From Planctomycetota bacterium (GTDB lineage: Bacteria > Planctomycetota > Brocadiia > Brocadiales > Brocadiaceae), in contig VGXV01000014.1 of the NCBI GenBank assembly GCA_016873165.1, forward strand, positions 1 through 64,000: a DNA stretch of 64,000 bases, in the 5' to 3' direction. The notes below the pieces were generated by a model. It ran no database searches and had not been told where the DNA came from. It saw only the letters and a program-made list of their open reading frames with translations. Shown here piece after piece: positions 51,648 through 60,832 of this stretch. The position numbers were made by a program, and so were the translations under genes. Position 1 is the stretch's first letter. Every line of letters starts with the position of its first letter.

Positions 51648-52886
51648 ATGAACAGGCAAGAGAGAAACGCCGTCAGAAAAAGTCTTACTATTTCGATGAA
51701 GGATGGTATTGCTGCCGCTGCAACATCGGGTTTTGGAAACAACTATGTCAACCCCTTTGCCGTTGCCCTTGGCGGAACAAATATCCAGATAGGCATATTG
51801 AATTCCATAATACATTTTATTCCCGCGCTGATGCAGCTTAAGGCCGCGGATATAACCGAATACGTTGGCAGCAGAAAAAAGATTATCGTCATTTCCGTTC
51901 TTTCGCAGGCCAGCATGCTTATCCCCATTGCCCTCATTCCCTTTTTCCCGAAATATTTCCGCATTATTGCGCTTATTTGCTTCTGCACCTTTTATATGTC
52001 TTTTGAATCTCTTGCTACCCCTGCATGGGGTTCTCTCATAGCCAACCTTGTTCCAAAAAAGAGAATGGGGCGGTATTTCAGCAGGCGTTCACGGATTGTC
52101 AACCTTGTTGGTTTAATGGCGACGTTTTTAGCAGGATATTTGCTGGACATATTTAATAATCCCTCGCTTATGGGTTTTACGATTATATTTTTACTTGCAA
52201 TGATTTCACGGTACATTTCATGCTATTTTCTCAGCAGGATGTACGAGCCGCCTCTGGAAATAAAGCGGGAGCATTATTTTTCATTTGTTGATTTTCTGAA
52301 AAGATTAAACATCGGAAACTTCGGGAAATACGTGATTTTTCAAAGCGCTTTTAATTTGTCGGTGCATATTGCATCACCCTTTTTTGCTGTATATATGCTC
52401 AGGGATCTTGGATTTTCTTATCTTACTTACACAATTGTTATAACGGTCGTGCCTCTCGCCACCATATTATCGATGAGTTACTGGGGGCGATACGCCGACA
52501 CAATGGGAAATCGGAAGGTTCTTACTCTATGCAGTTTTGTCATATCGAGCCTGCCTGCATGGTGGCTGCTTTCTCATAATGTATTTTTTCTGATAGGAGT
52601 TCAGATATTATCCGGATTTTTCTGGGGTGGTTTTAATTTGTGTTCGTCCAATTTTATCTATGAATCGGCAATCCCGGAAAAACGCACCCGCTGCATCTCG
52701 TACTTTAATACGATAAACGGCATCGCAATATGCCTTGGGAATTTATTGGGCGGCTTTCTTGCCGCCCATGTGCCTCCGGTACTTGGCTACCGACTGCTTG
52801 CCATCTTTGCGGTTTCTGCGTTCCTGAGATTCCTTATGGCAGCCATTTTATTGAGGAGGGTAAAAGCGGTTGCGAGGAGGGCGTAG
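51648..52886 (+). CDS. MFS transporter
   Basis: 412 residues from ATG 51648 (AAGAGG 7 nt upstream). Twelve hydrophobic segments with a typical MFS loop 'ADITEYVGSRKKIIVIS' after helix 2 and 'YWGRYADTMGNRKVLTL' at the corresponding point of the second half (helices 8-9). Also 'LVPKKRMGRYFSRRSRIVN', typical of a branch of unknown-substrate MFS proteins found in planctomycetes and deltaproteobacteria-like groups. Direction and cargo cannot be read. Confidence 0.88.
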   Translation: MNRQERNAVRKSLTISMKDGIAAAATSGFGNNYVNPFAVALGGTNIQIGILNSIIHFIPALMQLKAADITEYVGSRKKIIVISVLSQASMLIPIALIPFFPKYFRIIALICFCTFYMSFESLATPAWGSLIANLVPKKRMGRYFSRRSRIVNLVGLMATFLAGYLLDIFNNPSLMGFTIIFLLAMISRYISCYFLSRMYEPPLEIKREHYFSFVDFLKRLNIGNFGKYVIFQSAFNLSVHIASPFFAVYMLRDLGFSYLTYTIVITVVPLATILSMSYWGRYADTMGNRKVLTLCSFVISSLPAWWLLSHNVFFLIGVQILSGFFWGGFNLCSSNFIYESAIPEKRTRCISYFNTINGIAICLGNLLGGFLAAHVPPVLGYRLLAIFAVSAFLRFLMAAILLRRVKAVARRA

Positions 52887-53233
52887 TGATGATGAGATTA
52901 ATAAGGAGAATAATATAAATTTGAAATTTTGCCCATGTCTTAACTCCATGCTTCAGCATGGGGTTAAGGGGAGAAATAATCATGGGCTTCAGCCCTGCGG
53001 CAACGTTAACCCAATATCTTTCACTGTACCAGAAGGTCATGAAAGCCGGTGTATCTATTGTAGATATCTCCGCCTAAAGTGCGGAGTTAATTTAATGGAG
53101 GTGGAATTTGCGCCATGCGTCAATATTAGAGGCGCCTTATAAAATAAGGGAAATCGAAGTTTTTTTCAAAAAGCTAAAGTGTTACGATTTGTTTGACTAT
53201 ATGCAACACAAAAAGAGCACGGTTAGGAGTTTT
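52887..53233. other. Intergenic with small hairpins
   Basis: 'CTTAACTCCATGCTTCAGCA' inverts to 'TGGGGTTAAG' (about 52939-52968) and a 'CTCCGC...GCGGAG' pair lies at about 53067-53084. A remnant of the MITE end is at about 53187. No gene seen. Confidence 0.5.
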
Positions 53234-54595
53234 TCAGGGCATTTCCTGGTTGCACAGTATGCCAAATAAAGTAAGGTCTGTTACTTCATTTATTGTTACC
53301 TCTGCAAGTGTTCCCACCAGGTCCGGCTGTCCGTTGAACACGACAATATGATTCTGTCTTGACCTGCCGGAAAGTTTGGTTTGATCTGATTTGCTTGCGC
53401 CTTCAACAAGCACCTGCAATTTCCTGCCAAGAAGTTTTTTGTTTTCCTCCAGGCTTATTTTTTTTTGCAAATCCAACAATACTGCATTTCTTTTTTTCTT
53501 CACTTCATCGGGTACGTCGTCTTCCAGTTCTGCGGCTTTGGTGCCTGTGCGGGTTGAATATTTGAATATGAAGCAGTTCTGGAAGCGGATATCTTCCATC
53601 AGCCGAACCGTCTCCTGAAAATCTTCTTCCGTTTCTCCGGGAAAGCCGACAATGAAATCACTTGCAACGTTGATATCGGGCATTAACTCTCTTGCGTAGT
53701 GTATAAGCTCCCGGTAATAGCCAGCCGTATAACCGCGGTGCATCTTTCTCAGTATCCGGTCTGACCCTGACTGTGCAGGCATGTGCAAGTGTTCGCAGAC
53801 TTTATCAAGCCGGCTCATGGTAAGAATAAGATCGCGGGACATGTCTTTTGGGTGTGAAGTTACAAACCGCAGCCTTTCGAGTTTTTCAATGCCATTCAAC
53901 TCCGTCAAGAGATCTCCGAGGGTGACATTCCCCTGCAAACTTTTGCCGTAAGAATTAATGTTTTGCCCCAAAAGGGTAATTTCCTTGCAGCCGTTTGTAA
54001 CAAGTTCCTGCACTTCCTGTTTCACATCGTCAATTGTCCTGCTTATTTCCCTGCCGCGGACATAAGGAACAATGCAGTAGGAGCAGTAATTATCGCACCC
54101 CCTCATAACGGTGACGAATGCCTGATAAACATTTGGCCGGTAGGCGGCAATGCGTTTTACGTCAACGATTTCATCCTCGTCTATGGCAAGGACATGGTTG
54201 CCGTGATTCCTGATCTTCAACAGCAATTCAGGCAGACGGGAAAACATCCTGGTGCCGCAGACAAGGTCAACGTGGGGCATGCGTTTGAAAATAGATTGTG
54301 CGTCCTTCTGTGCCATGCAGCCGAGAACGCCGACTATTACATCAGGGTGTTTTTTCTTAAGGGTTTTCAATGCGCCAAGATGGGAATATACCTTGTCTTC
54401 CGCATGCTGGCGAACGCTGCATGTATTGTATAAAATAACGTCTGCATCATCGACTTTGTCAACAATCCGATAACCATCCTCCTGCAAAAGCCCCAATGAC
54501 AATTCTGCGTCAAGTTTGTTCATTTGACAGCCAAATGTCTCGAAAAATACGGTTTTATACTGACGTTCGTTTTTGTAATCGGCTAGGTTAATCAT
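53234..54595 (-). CDS. miaB: tRNA-2-methylthio-N6-dimethylallyladenosine synthase MiaB
   Basis: 453-residue radical-SAM methylthiotransferase acting on A37 of tRNAs. N-terminal UPF0004 domain with three cluster Cys: 'FFETFGCQMNKLDAEL', 'LYNTCSVRQHAEDKVYSHLG' and 'GVLGCMAQKDAQ'. Radical SAM motif 'RGCDNYCSYCIVPYVRG' (about residue 165), and a C-terminal TRAM domain with 'LSGRSRQNHIVVFNG'. Its first codons (MINLADYKNERQYKTVFFET) reappear in a diverged fragment at 57535-57599. Confidence 0.95.
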   Translation of the reverse strand: MINLADYKNERQYKTVFFETFGCQMNKLDAELSLGLLQEDGYRIVDKVDDADVILYNTCSVRQHAEDKVYSHLGALKTLKKKHPDVIVGVLGCMAQKDAQSIFKRMPHVDLVCGTRMFSRLPELLLKIRNHGNHVLAIDEDEIVDVKRIAAYRPNVYQAFVTVMRGCDNYCSYCIVPYVRGREISRTIDDVKQEVQELVTNGCKEITLLGQNINSYGKSLQGNVTLGDLLTELNGIEKLERLRFVTSHPKDMSRDLILTMSRLDKVCEHLHMPAQSGSDRILRKMHRGYTAGYYRELIHYARELMPDINVASDFIVGFPGETEEDFQETVRLMEDIRFQNCFIFKYSTRTGTKAAELEDDVPDEVKKKRNAVLLDLQKKISLEENKKLLGRKLQVLVEGASKSDQTKLSGRSRQNHIVVFNGQPDLVGTLAEVTINEVTDLTLFGILCNQEMP

Positions 54596-55125
54596 GGCAG
54601 ATAAGTGTAATATCCAAGGAATATTAAATTTATATCATATTGGACAACCCCCTAACCCCCTTTATTAAGGGGGATGAAACTTAAACAATTCCCCCTTAAT
54701 AAAGGAGGTTAGGGGGTTGTTTGCAACCGATATTTTGCCGTGTATCTAAAAAAGCAAAGCAACATTTTAAGACTGCGTTCCAATTTTAACTCACTTTAGA
54801 AGGGAATCAAAATATTTTTCCCTGTAAAAAGGGGCATTTGATTTTGAATGAGGCATTTTATAGATTCATTAATATATCTTCATCTCCTTTGATAATTTCA
54901 CAGAGGTGATTTAAGTAACGTAATCAATTGGTTTTAATCTTATCGATATTTGTCATCGCGATCTCATATAGAATAAAGGGATTTCAGGAGATAAATACTA
55001 TCAACAATTTATACAATTAGACAATTGTTAACAAATAGGTACATACCAATGCCACTGTCAATAAAGATATATGGCTACACAAATAGAGTAGGGTCGAACA
55101 TCCCCCTTTTTGCTTTTTTGAATAA
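54596..55125. other. Intergenic with a long palindrome
   Basis: A ~28-bp inverted repeat 54644-54719 ('CCCCCTAACCCCCTTTATTA' and its inverse 'AATAAAGGAGGTTAGGGGG') is in the strip. The remainder is A+T-rich with no gene recognised. Confidence 0.5.
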
Positions 55126-55755
55126 TTATACCTTTTTGGACTTATTTTGGGGATATGATTTTTTCTTTGAAGAAAGACTGCTTTTGCCATGTATTCCAGG
55201 CAATCTTGGTAGATTCGAACTTTTTCGTAAGTCATTAATTCGTTTTAAAGTTTCCTGGTGTTTTGGATCATGACTACTTTCAATACTAATTTCTACAATA
55301 GAAAGAGCAAAATTAGCAAGGCATTCGGTTTTTTCTGTTTGAAAGCTTCTTAGTACACCATTCAATGCAAAATTTACGAAATGTTCACAATTATTGTTGC
55401 GAGCATTGTATTTAACAGGCGCACGTTCAAAAGCTCTACATAGTATCAAAGGTGATTTCCTTTCGTCTTGTAATGTTTCAATTTCATATTTTGAACTACC
55501 TGCCAAAAAATCTTTAAGTGTAATGCATTCAACTCCGTTTAAATTATTTTCAAGAATCCACAATACTTTATTTTTATCAAAACCGTATATAATTCCATAA
55601 TGTTTATAAATACCTAATGTTATTGAAATAGGCCTTTTTATTAAAGAACCAGTAAAACCAAATTTCCCATTCCATTTAAATCTAGTACTGAATAATTCTG
55701 GTAAATTATCCATTCTGTATGTCTTATTACTTCTAACTAAATTCATAATCATCAA
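55126..55755 (-). CDS. LRAT-domain (NlpC/P60-like) protein
   Basis: 209 residues. The LRAT-type papain-like fold is indicated by 'TLGIYKHYGIIYGFDKNKVL' (His in the first strand pair) and 'NARNNNCEHFVNFALNGV' (catalytic Cys in NCEHF). LRAT-like bacterial proteins are thought to act as lipid or amide-bond acyltransferases/hydrolases. The C-terminus is a basic tail 'SSLSSKKKSYPQNKSKKV'. It lies in the island between miaB and the miaB remnant. Confidence 0.75.
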   Translation of the reverse strand: MMIMNLVRSNKTYRMDNLPELFSTRFKWNGKFGFTGSLIKRPISITLGIYKHYGIIYGFDKNKVLWILENNLNGVECITLKDFLAGSSKYEIETLQDERKSPLILCRAFERAPVKYNARNNNCEHFVNFALNGVLRSFQTEKTECLANFALSIVEISIESSHDPKHQETLKRINDLRKSSNLPRLPGIHGKSSLSSKKKSYPQNKSKKV

Positions 55756-56026
55756 ATAAAAAACAGCTTAAACACTGTACAATAATAAGTCTTTTATTAG
55801 TATATTTAAGAACCAAAAAGCATATAAAGGTAGATTACATATTTTTCATAAACGCCTCTCAAAGATAGAACACTTGATTGTTACTTTCTTGATGGGTACT
55901 GTTTTCCAACGCCAATGTTGTTTTATCAATAATGTTTATTGTGAATAACTATTATCCAAATGCATAAGCATTTATCCAAATTAAGTTATAAAATGCCATT
56001 TTGGACAGGAGTGATTGTAAATATTT
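55756..56026. other. Intergenic, nothing recognised
   Basis: A+T-rich 270 bp between the LRAT-domain gene and the toxin gene. No gene or clear repeat seen. Confidence 0.4.
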
Positions 56027-56401
56027 TCATTTTTTATAATGTTTCAATATCCTTTCCCTGTCCTCATTTTCTTTGTCCCCCTTGTAATAGATTTCTATAA
56101 GCTCTATCTTGTCTTTTTCTTCAAAATAAGTGTAAATTATTCTAATGCCTGATTGTGCCCCCTTTCCTTTGAGAGACCGGCAGGCGAATTTTTTTGCCTT
56201 GTAAATTATAGGGCTTTCTATGGATAAGCCTGTAATTCGAAAAATACCCTGATTATCGATTTTCAATTTATGGTAAAGGGTAAGTTGTTTTTCGATGAAA
56301 ATTTTTAAGTCGTCTTCAAGGGTTTTAAATCTTTTGAGAAGTTTTTTCAGATCGTTTTCAAATTCAGGAATACGGCAGACTGCATTAAATATCTTCACCA
56401 T
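56027..56401 (-). CDS. RelE/ParE-family toxin
   Basis: 124 residues, RelE/ParE-like: 'EFENDLKKLLKRFKTLEDDL', 'FACRSLKGKGAQSGIRIIYT' and the late strand 'DKIELIEIYYKGDKENED'. Such proteins cleave mRNA on the ribosome or inhibit gyrase. It lies downstream of and overlaps by 17 nt the HTH-Panacea gene, so it is most likely the toxin of a type II pair. Confidence 0.75.
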   Translation of the reverse strand: MVKIFNAVCRIPEFENDLKKLLKRFKTLEDDLKIFIEKQLTLYHKLKIDNQGIFRITGLSIESPIIYKAKKFACRSLKGKGAQSGIRIIYTYFEEKDKIELIEIYYKGDKENEDRERILKHYKK

Positions 56402-57173
56402 AATCCCTCAATGAATAGGGAGGCGTTCTGTAAAAAACGGATTCATACTCAATGACTTTTCCATCTTCTGTCGTCAACCAAGGGACGTCATTATGTGAAT
56501 ATTCGCTGATTTGCGATGCATTCATATCGGAAAGTTTATGTAAAACGTCGTCAATCACTTCAATTTCATTCGCCATTAATTTTGACAGGTTAGGTTTTCT
56601 CAAGGGCAGGTATTTAATTTGCGGATATGTAAAAAAACTGCTTTTTATCTGTTCTATTTCCTTATCCTTGCTCATTTTTTCGATGATTTTTCTGAATTCC
56701 AGCGGTGTGGGGCCATATTTGTTTTTCATATAGGTGGCGCCAATGAGTTGTTCCTCATACTTTTCGTAAAAATCAAAATCAATAAAGTAGAGGAGTTTGT
56801 ATATCACCGTTTCCCCAATGTTGGGTTTTGAACCGACCTTGTTCAGGATGTAGAGCAATACTTCCTTGAATTTTTCCAAATTTTTTTGAGGGACATCGAT
56901 TCGTATGTGTGGTTTTGCCGGTTCCTTCTTCTTTGCCTCTTCCAGAATTACTTCAGGTTCTTTTCCCAGATTCAACAGATTATCCAGGGAAGTATGGAAT
57001 ATCTCGGATAATTTCTTTAATTCTTCCGCAGATATTTTTCTCTCGCCGCTTTCTATTTGAGAAACAGCAGGGCGTGAAATATCCAATAATTTAGCCAATG
57101 CTTGCTGACTAATCTCGGTTTGTTCCCGTAATATCCTTATTCGTTTTCCAAATGCAATATTGAAATCATACAT
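56385..57173 (-). CDS. XRE-HTH plus Panacea (DUF4065)-domain antitoxin
   Basis: 262 residues. N-terminal XRE HTH (about 8-65): 'RIRILREQTEISQQALAKLL' and 'DISRPAVSQIESGERKISAE'. The C-terminal Panacea/SocA-like domain (about 110-260) shows 'IGETVIYKLLYFIDFDFYEK', 'GATYMKNKYGPTPLEFRKI' and a late 'SEYSHNDVPWLTTEDGKV'. Panacea is known as a versatile antitoxin domain paired with many toxin types. Overlapping RelE-like gene follows. Confidence 0.82.
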   Translation of the reverse strand: MYDFNIAFGKRIRILREQTEISQQALAKLLDISRPAVSQIESGERKISAEELKKLSEIFHTSLDNLLNLGKEPEVILEEAKKKEPAKPHIRIDVPQKNLEKFKEVLLYILNKVGSKPNIGETVIYKLLYFIDFDFYEKYEEQLIGATYMKNKYGPTPLEFRKIIEKMSKDKEIEQIKSSFFTYPQIKYLPLRKPNLSKLMANEIEVIDDVLHKLSDMNASQISEYSHNDVPWLTTEDGKVIEYESVFYRTPPYSLRDYGEDI

Positions 57174-57500
57174 ATTCTACCTCGTTATTTTTTGTTTAAA
57201 TATTAGCATATGTACGAATATCTGTCAATATGATGTAATAATATATTACAATTCAGAAAAATCTTTTATGAATTTAAAAAAGGCATGTTTTACGCAGCGC
57301 CATTATTCAAATACGAATGTGTCATTCCCGCAGAAGCAGGAATCCGGAAAAATATTGGATTCCTGGTCAAGCCAGGAATGACAGACTGTTGTACTTATGT
57401 TGCTATGTATAGCTGGAAATAGTTGGTGAAGGGATGTTAAAAAAATCTTCCTGAGGGACATTCCCGATTTTTGGTAAAAAATATTTACCTATTTACAAAG
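57174..57500. other. Intergenic with an inverted repeat
   Basis: 'GTCATTCCCGCAGAAGCAGG' (57319) and its inverse 'AAGCCAGGAATGAC' (57368-57381) form a hairpin of the common GTCATTCCCGC type. No gene. Confidence 0.5.
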
Positions 57501-57532
57501 CTCGTTCCCAAATTCCTTTGTTTGGGAACGAG
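57501..57532. repeat. CTCGTTCCCAAA palindrome at the miaB-fragment end
   Basis: CTCGTTCCCAAA pairs with TTTGGGAACGAG. Related to the repeats at 40398-40485. It abuts the end of the miaB-like fragment. Confidence 0.7.
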
Positions 57533-57534
57533 TT

Positions 57535-57599
57535 ACAAATGTTTCAAAGAAAACGGTTTTATACTGACGTTCGGTTTTATAATCGGCCAGGTTAATCAT
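57535..57599 (-). pseudogene. Fragment of a second miaB (first ~22 codons)
   Basis: On the minus strand ATG 57599 opens MINLADYKTERQYKTVFFET followed by F, then loses similarity. MiaB at 54595 begins MINLADYKNERQYKTVFFET. DNA identity is about 89% over 63 bp, with mostly synonymous differences. The fragment overlaps the last codons of the M48 gene by 8 nt, suggesting an ancestral M48-miaB overlap. Confidence 0.8.
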
Positions 57600-58404
57600 G
57601 TTGGTAATACTGCATTGCCTCCGGTATCATTTCTTTAATTTTTCGTATCCTTGTTTCGTCAGAAGGGTGGGTGCTCATGAATTCGGGAACTGTTTTGCCT
57701 CCCTTTGTTTCTGACATTCTTTGCCAGAAATCTACTGCCGCATTCGGGTCATATCCCCCCATAGCCATAAAGATTAAACCGAGATGGTCTGCCTCACTTT
57801 CATGGAGACGGCTATAGGGAAGAAGAACTCCGTATTGTGCCCCGTATCCATACGCAGCAGAAAAGGCTTGTTTGGCCATTTCAGATTGCCCTTCTGTCAA
57901 AGCAGCAAGCGCCGTCCCGCCCAACTGATAGAACACTTCCTGACTCATTCTTTCGCTTCCGTGCTTTGCTATGGCATGTGCCACTTCATGTCCCATAACC
58001 ACTGCAAGGCCTGTTTCATCTTGTGCGATGGGTAGAATTCCGGTATACACCACAACTTTTCCACCCGGCATTGCCCATGCATTTACATCGTCGCTTTCCA
58101 CAAGATTAAATTCCCACGCGTAATTTTTTAACTCATTCGACATGTTATTTTGCGCAAAATATTGTTCAACAGCCTCTTGTATATTTTTGCCAGCCCTTTT
58201 TACCATTTGGGTTTGTTCCTGATTGTCACTCAATTTATTACTTTTGAGAAATTCATCATATTGCTGAATGCTCATGGTAAGCATGGTTGAATTCGGAATA
58301 AAGCTCATTTGCTTTCTGCCGGTAAGGGGCACCGAACTACATGATAGAAAGAAAAGGGAAATGAATATTGAGAAATAAGAAATATATTTTTTTTGAAATG
58401 TCAT
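57592..58404 (-). CDS. M48-family metalloprotease lipoprotein
   Basis: 270 residues. Lipobox 'LFFLSC' (Cys about residue 22) followed by 'SSVPLTGRKQMSFIP', typical of BepA/LoiP-like periplasmic M48 proteases. Zinc site 'VMGHEVAHAIAKHGSERMSQ' (HExxH, about residue 138), third ligand Glu in 'LHESEADHLGLIFMAMGGYD', and 'PEFMSTHPSDETRIRKIKEM' near the C-terminus. Probable outer-membrane protein quality control. The miaB-like fragment starts inside its end. Confidence 0.93.
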   Translation of the reverse strand: MTFQKKYISYFSIFISLFFLSCSSVPLTGRKQMSFIPNSTMLTMSIQQYDEFLKSNKLSDNQEQTQMVKRAGKNIQEAVEQYFAQNNMSNELKNYAWEFNLVESDDVNAWAMPGGKVVVYTGILPIAQDETGLAVVMGHEVAHAIAKHGSERMSQEVFYQLGGTALAALTEGQSEMAKQAFSAAYGYGAQYGVLLPYSRLHESEADHLGLIFMAMGGYDPNAAVDFWQRMSETKGGKTVPEFMSTHPSDETRIRKIKEMIPEAMQYYQHD

Positions 58405-58447
58405 ATTGTTGCTCCTTTTAAAAAACTTCTTTTTTTACAAGTTTTTT

Positions 58448-58494
58448 ACCACACCTCTTTCCCCTCCTTGCGAAGGAGGGGAAAGAGGTGTGGT
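58448..58494. repeat. Near-perfect palindrome
   Basis: 'ACCACACCTCTTTCCCCTCC' arm with its inverse, 3-nt loop, between otsB and the M48 gene. Confidence 0.8.
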
Positions 58495-58518
58495 CAATTT
58501 GGTTGCGGCTATGTTGCC

Positions 58519-59340
58519 CTACGTTGTATATTCATTTTTTACCAAATCTTCAAGTAATTCTATAACCACCGGTTGTTGATTATCAAGTAAATTATATCTG
58601 GCGAATGATGGAGGCGTTCCCACTTTTATTGTGTATGCTGTTTGCGGAAGTGCAAGAAACAGGTCTTCATCGGTGCGGTCGTCTCCGATTGCCAATATAA
58701 AATCGGAACGTCTCTTCTCGATCCAATATTTTCCCGCAGTGCCTTTATTTACCCCTGTGGTTCTTACTTCGATTACGGTATTTCCCTGTAAAATTTCTAT
58801 GTTCATATCATCTACGTATTTTCTCATCATATTCAGAAAATCGTTTTTTATCATTGCGCATGATTTTTCATCCGCGGCGCGGTAGTGCCACACGAGGGAA
58901 AAATCTTTTTCCTCGATGAACGCTCCCGGCAAACGGTTAACATATTGCTGAAGAACGGAACGTATTTCAGGCTTCCAGTCATTCACAAAAAGGGCGCTCA
59001 GTTGCCAGTCTCTATGTTTTTCTTTCCTCCATGCGCCGTGTTCGGCGGCAAGTTCAATATCAAGAGAACCAAGCCATTCTTGTAATATAGCCTTATCGCG
59101 TCCGCTGATAATAACAACTTCTGTATTTGACACGTCAGAAAGGTGTTTCAATGTCGCAAGCAGTTTTTCACCGGGTTTTGCCTGATGCGGATACTTTACG
59201 TATGGCACCAGCGTGCCGTCGTAATCAAGAAAAATGAGCCGCCGGTTTGCCTTTTTAAAGTCTAAAAGTAGCTGCTGCTTTACTTCTCCGGACAAATAAC
59301 GGGTATGCATCTCTTTTTCAGAGGAAATTAATGTATCCAT
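58519..59340 (-). CDS. otsB: Trehalose-6-phosphate phosphatase
   Basis: HAD-superfamily phosphatase (273 aa) that releases trehalose. 'LIFLDYDGTLVPYVKYP' holds the nucleophile DxDGT, 'VVIISGRDK' the second motif, 'GAWRKEKHRDWQ' the OtsB-specific part, and 'ILAIGDDRTDEDLFLAL' the terminal acidic motif. No otsA is present in the window. The middle ~300 bp of the gene is duplicated at 61794-62096. Downstream glycan genes malQ and the GH57 family member are on the same strand. Confidence 0.92.
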   Translation of the reverse strand: MDTLISSEKEMHTRYLSGEVKQQLLLDFKKANRRLIFLDYDGTLVPYVKYPHQAKPGEKLLATLKHLSDVSNTEVVIISGRDKAILQEWLGSLDIELAAEHGAWRKEKHRDWQLSALFVNDWKPEIRSVLQQYVNRLPGAFIEEKDFSLVWHYRAADEKSCAMIKNDFLNMMRKYVDDMNIEILQGNTVIEVRTTGVNKGTAGKYWIEKRRSDFILAIGDDRTDEDLFLALPQTAYTIKVGTPPSFARYNLLDNQQPVVIELLEDLVKNEYTT

Positions 59341-59735
59341 ATTAGAACTAAAGAGTAGTAGAAAGGAATAAGGAAATCAAGGGGAAAAGCCGGATTAACG
59401 GGAGGAGAACAAATAAGGTATAACATTCGGTTAGGTAATGTTTCAGACTACAGAAATGGCAATAAATGTTTTATCTCCATGAGCCGGAAATTCGATTGAC
59501 AACGATAAACAGATGCGCTAAATTTTCGCCCGCGGCTATACCGCAATACTGAGCATAACTCGTCATTAAAAGAAAAAATTGAGTGTATTGTGGTGGATTC
59601 AGCGCAAAAAACAGCGCCTTAATTCACCCTACATGTCATCCCGCGTTTTTTTACCCGTAGGGTGGATTAAGGCATTGTCTTTTATGCCGAATCCACCAAT
59701 GACCAATGACCAATTTTTAAGAAAGGAGAAAAAGT
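59341..59735. other. Rearranged region with repeats
   Basis: No intact gene. Positions 59483-59630 are duplicated exactly at 62093-62240. Two GGTGGATT-family repeats (about 59591 and 59661) lie within. An orphan SD-ATG (about 59734) opens only MKRKGSLLP before a stop, suggesting the deleted start of the 59736 gene. Confidence 0.5.
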
Positions 59736-60781
59736 ATGAAAAGGAAGGGGTCGCTCTTACCATAGAGCCTGGGGTTACGGTGAAATTTAACGATGGCAAG
59801 GCGCTTCAGATACAGGGAGAGTTAATTGCCCGTGGTTCAAGTGCAAGCGGCATTACTTTTACAAAAAGCGGCTCAACCAACTGGGGATATATCTTATTTG
59901 AAGATACCAGCACAGATGCCGATTATGATTCAAGCGATAATTATACATCAGGTTCCATTATGGAATATTGTACGGTGGAATATGTGGGCAGCTCAACTCT
60001 TGGCGACAATGGCGCAGTGCGTATCGATGATGCGTACCCGCATATTTTATATTGTACGGTAAAAAACAATTCGGCAGATGGTATTCATGCCTATAATCTT
60101 GGAAGAAAAAATTTTACCATCTCAGATTGCGAGAGTTCTGAAAACTCAGGGAGTGGTATTTATTGTTATGATAGATTTGATCATAATAACAGTAATTTTG
60201 TAAAGATTATAGGTTGTACAATAACAAATAATAAAAGCAGTGGACATGGCGGTGGTATTTTGACTGATTGTTATTCACCTGTAAATATAAGTAACTGCAG
60301 TGTAACAGAAAATACATCAGGCCTCAATGGAGATGTTTATTATGAAAATGGAGAAGGTATTTATGCTGCTGATGGTTCAATAACAATCAGCGATTGTACG
60401 GTAGAGATTGACGATGGTGAGGAATATGAGGTGGACACGATAGAGATGGTGCATGAGGACGAGGGGCTTGGGCTTATTTACGGGTATGTGTACGACATAG
60501 ATGGGGAACCGATAGAGAGTGTGAAGGTGACGATAAAGGGGGTGGTATCGGGAGAGAAATCAAATGAATACACGGACGCGGACGGATTTTTTGAGTTCAG
60601 TGATGTAGAGTCGGGCACCTATAAACTCAGCGCCAAGAAGAAGGGGTACAAGAAATCCAAAGAGACGGTATCGGTTAAGGCATCGCAGGAGAAATATGTG
60701 GAACTTGAGTTGCGTAAATCAAGCAAGAGCAGGAGTGATAATATAGAGGAGGTAGAGGACGGAGCGGGGATAGGGTTGTAA
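59736..60781 (+). pseudogene. 5'-truncated right-handed beta-helix protein with CarboxypepD_reg C-terminus
   Basis: From 'EGVALTIEPGVTVKFNDGKA' the protein reads as the middle of a secreted parallel beta-helix protein ('YCTVEYVGSSTLGDNGAVRI', 'NSADGIHAYNLG', 'CTITNNKSSGHGGGILTDCY'), ending in a carboxypeptidase-regulatory beta-sandwich ('GLIYGYVYDIDGEPIESVKV'). The open frame extends upstream to 59579, but that part translates repeats and has no signal peptide. An SD-ATG pair just before opens a nine-codon frame in a different phase. Original N-terminus appears deleted or frame-shifted; possibly not expressed. Confidence 0.65.
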
Positions 60782-60832
60782 TTATATTGGTGGATTCGCT
60801 GTCTATCGGAAGATAGCGAATTTGCCTTTTTC

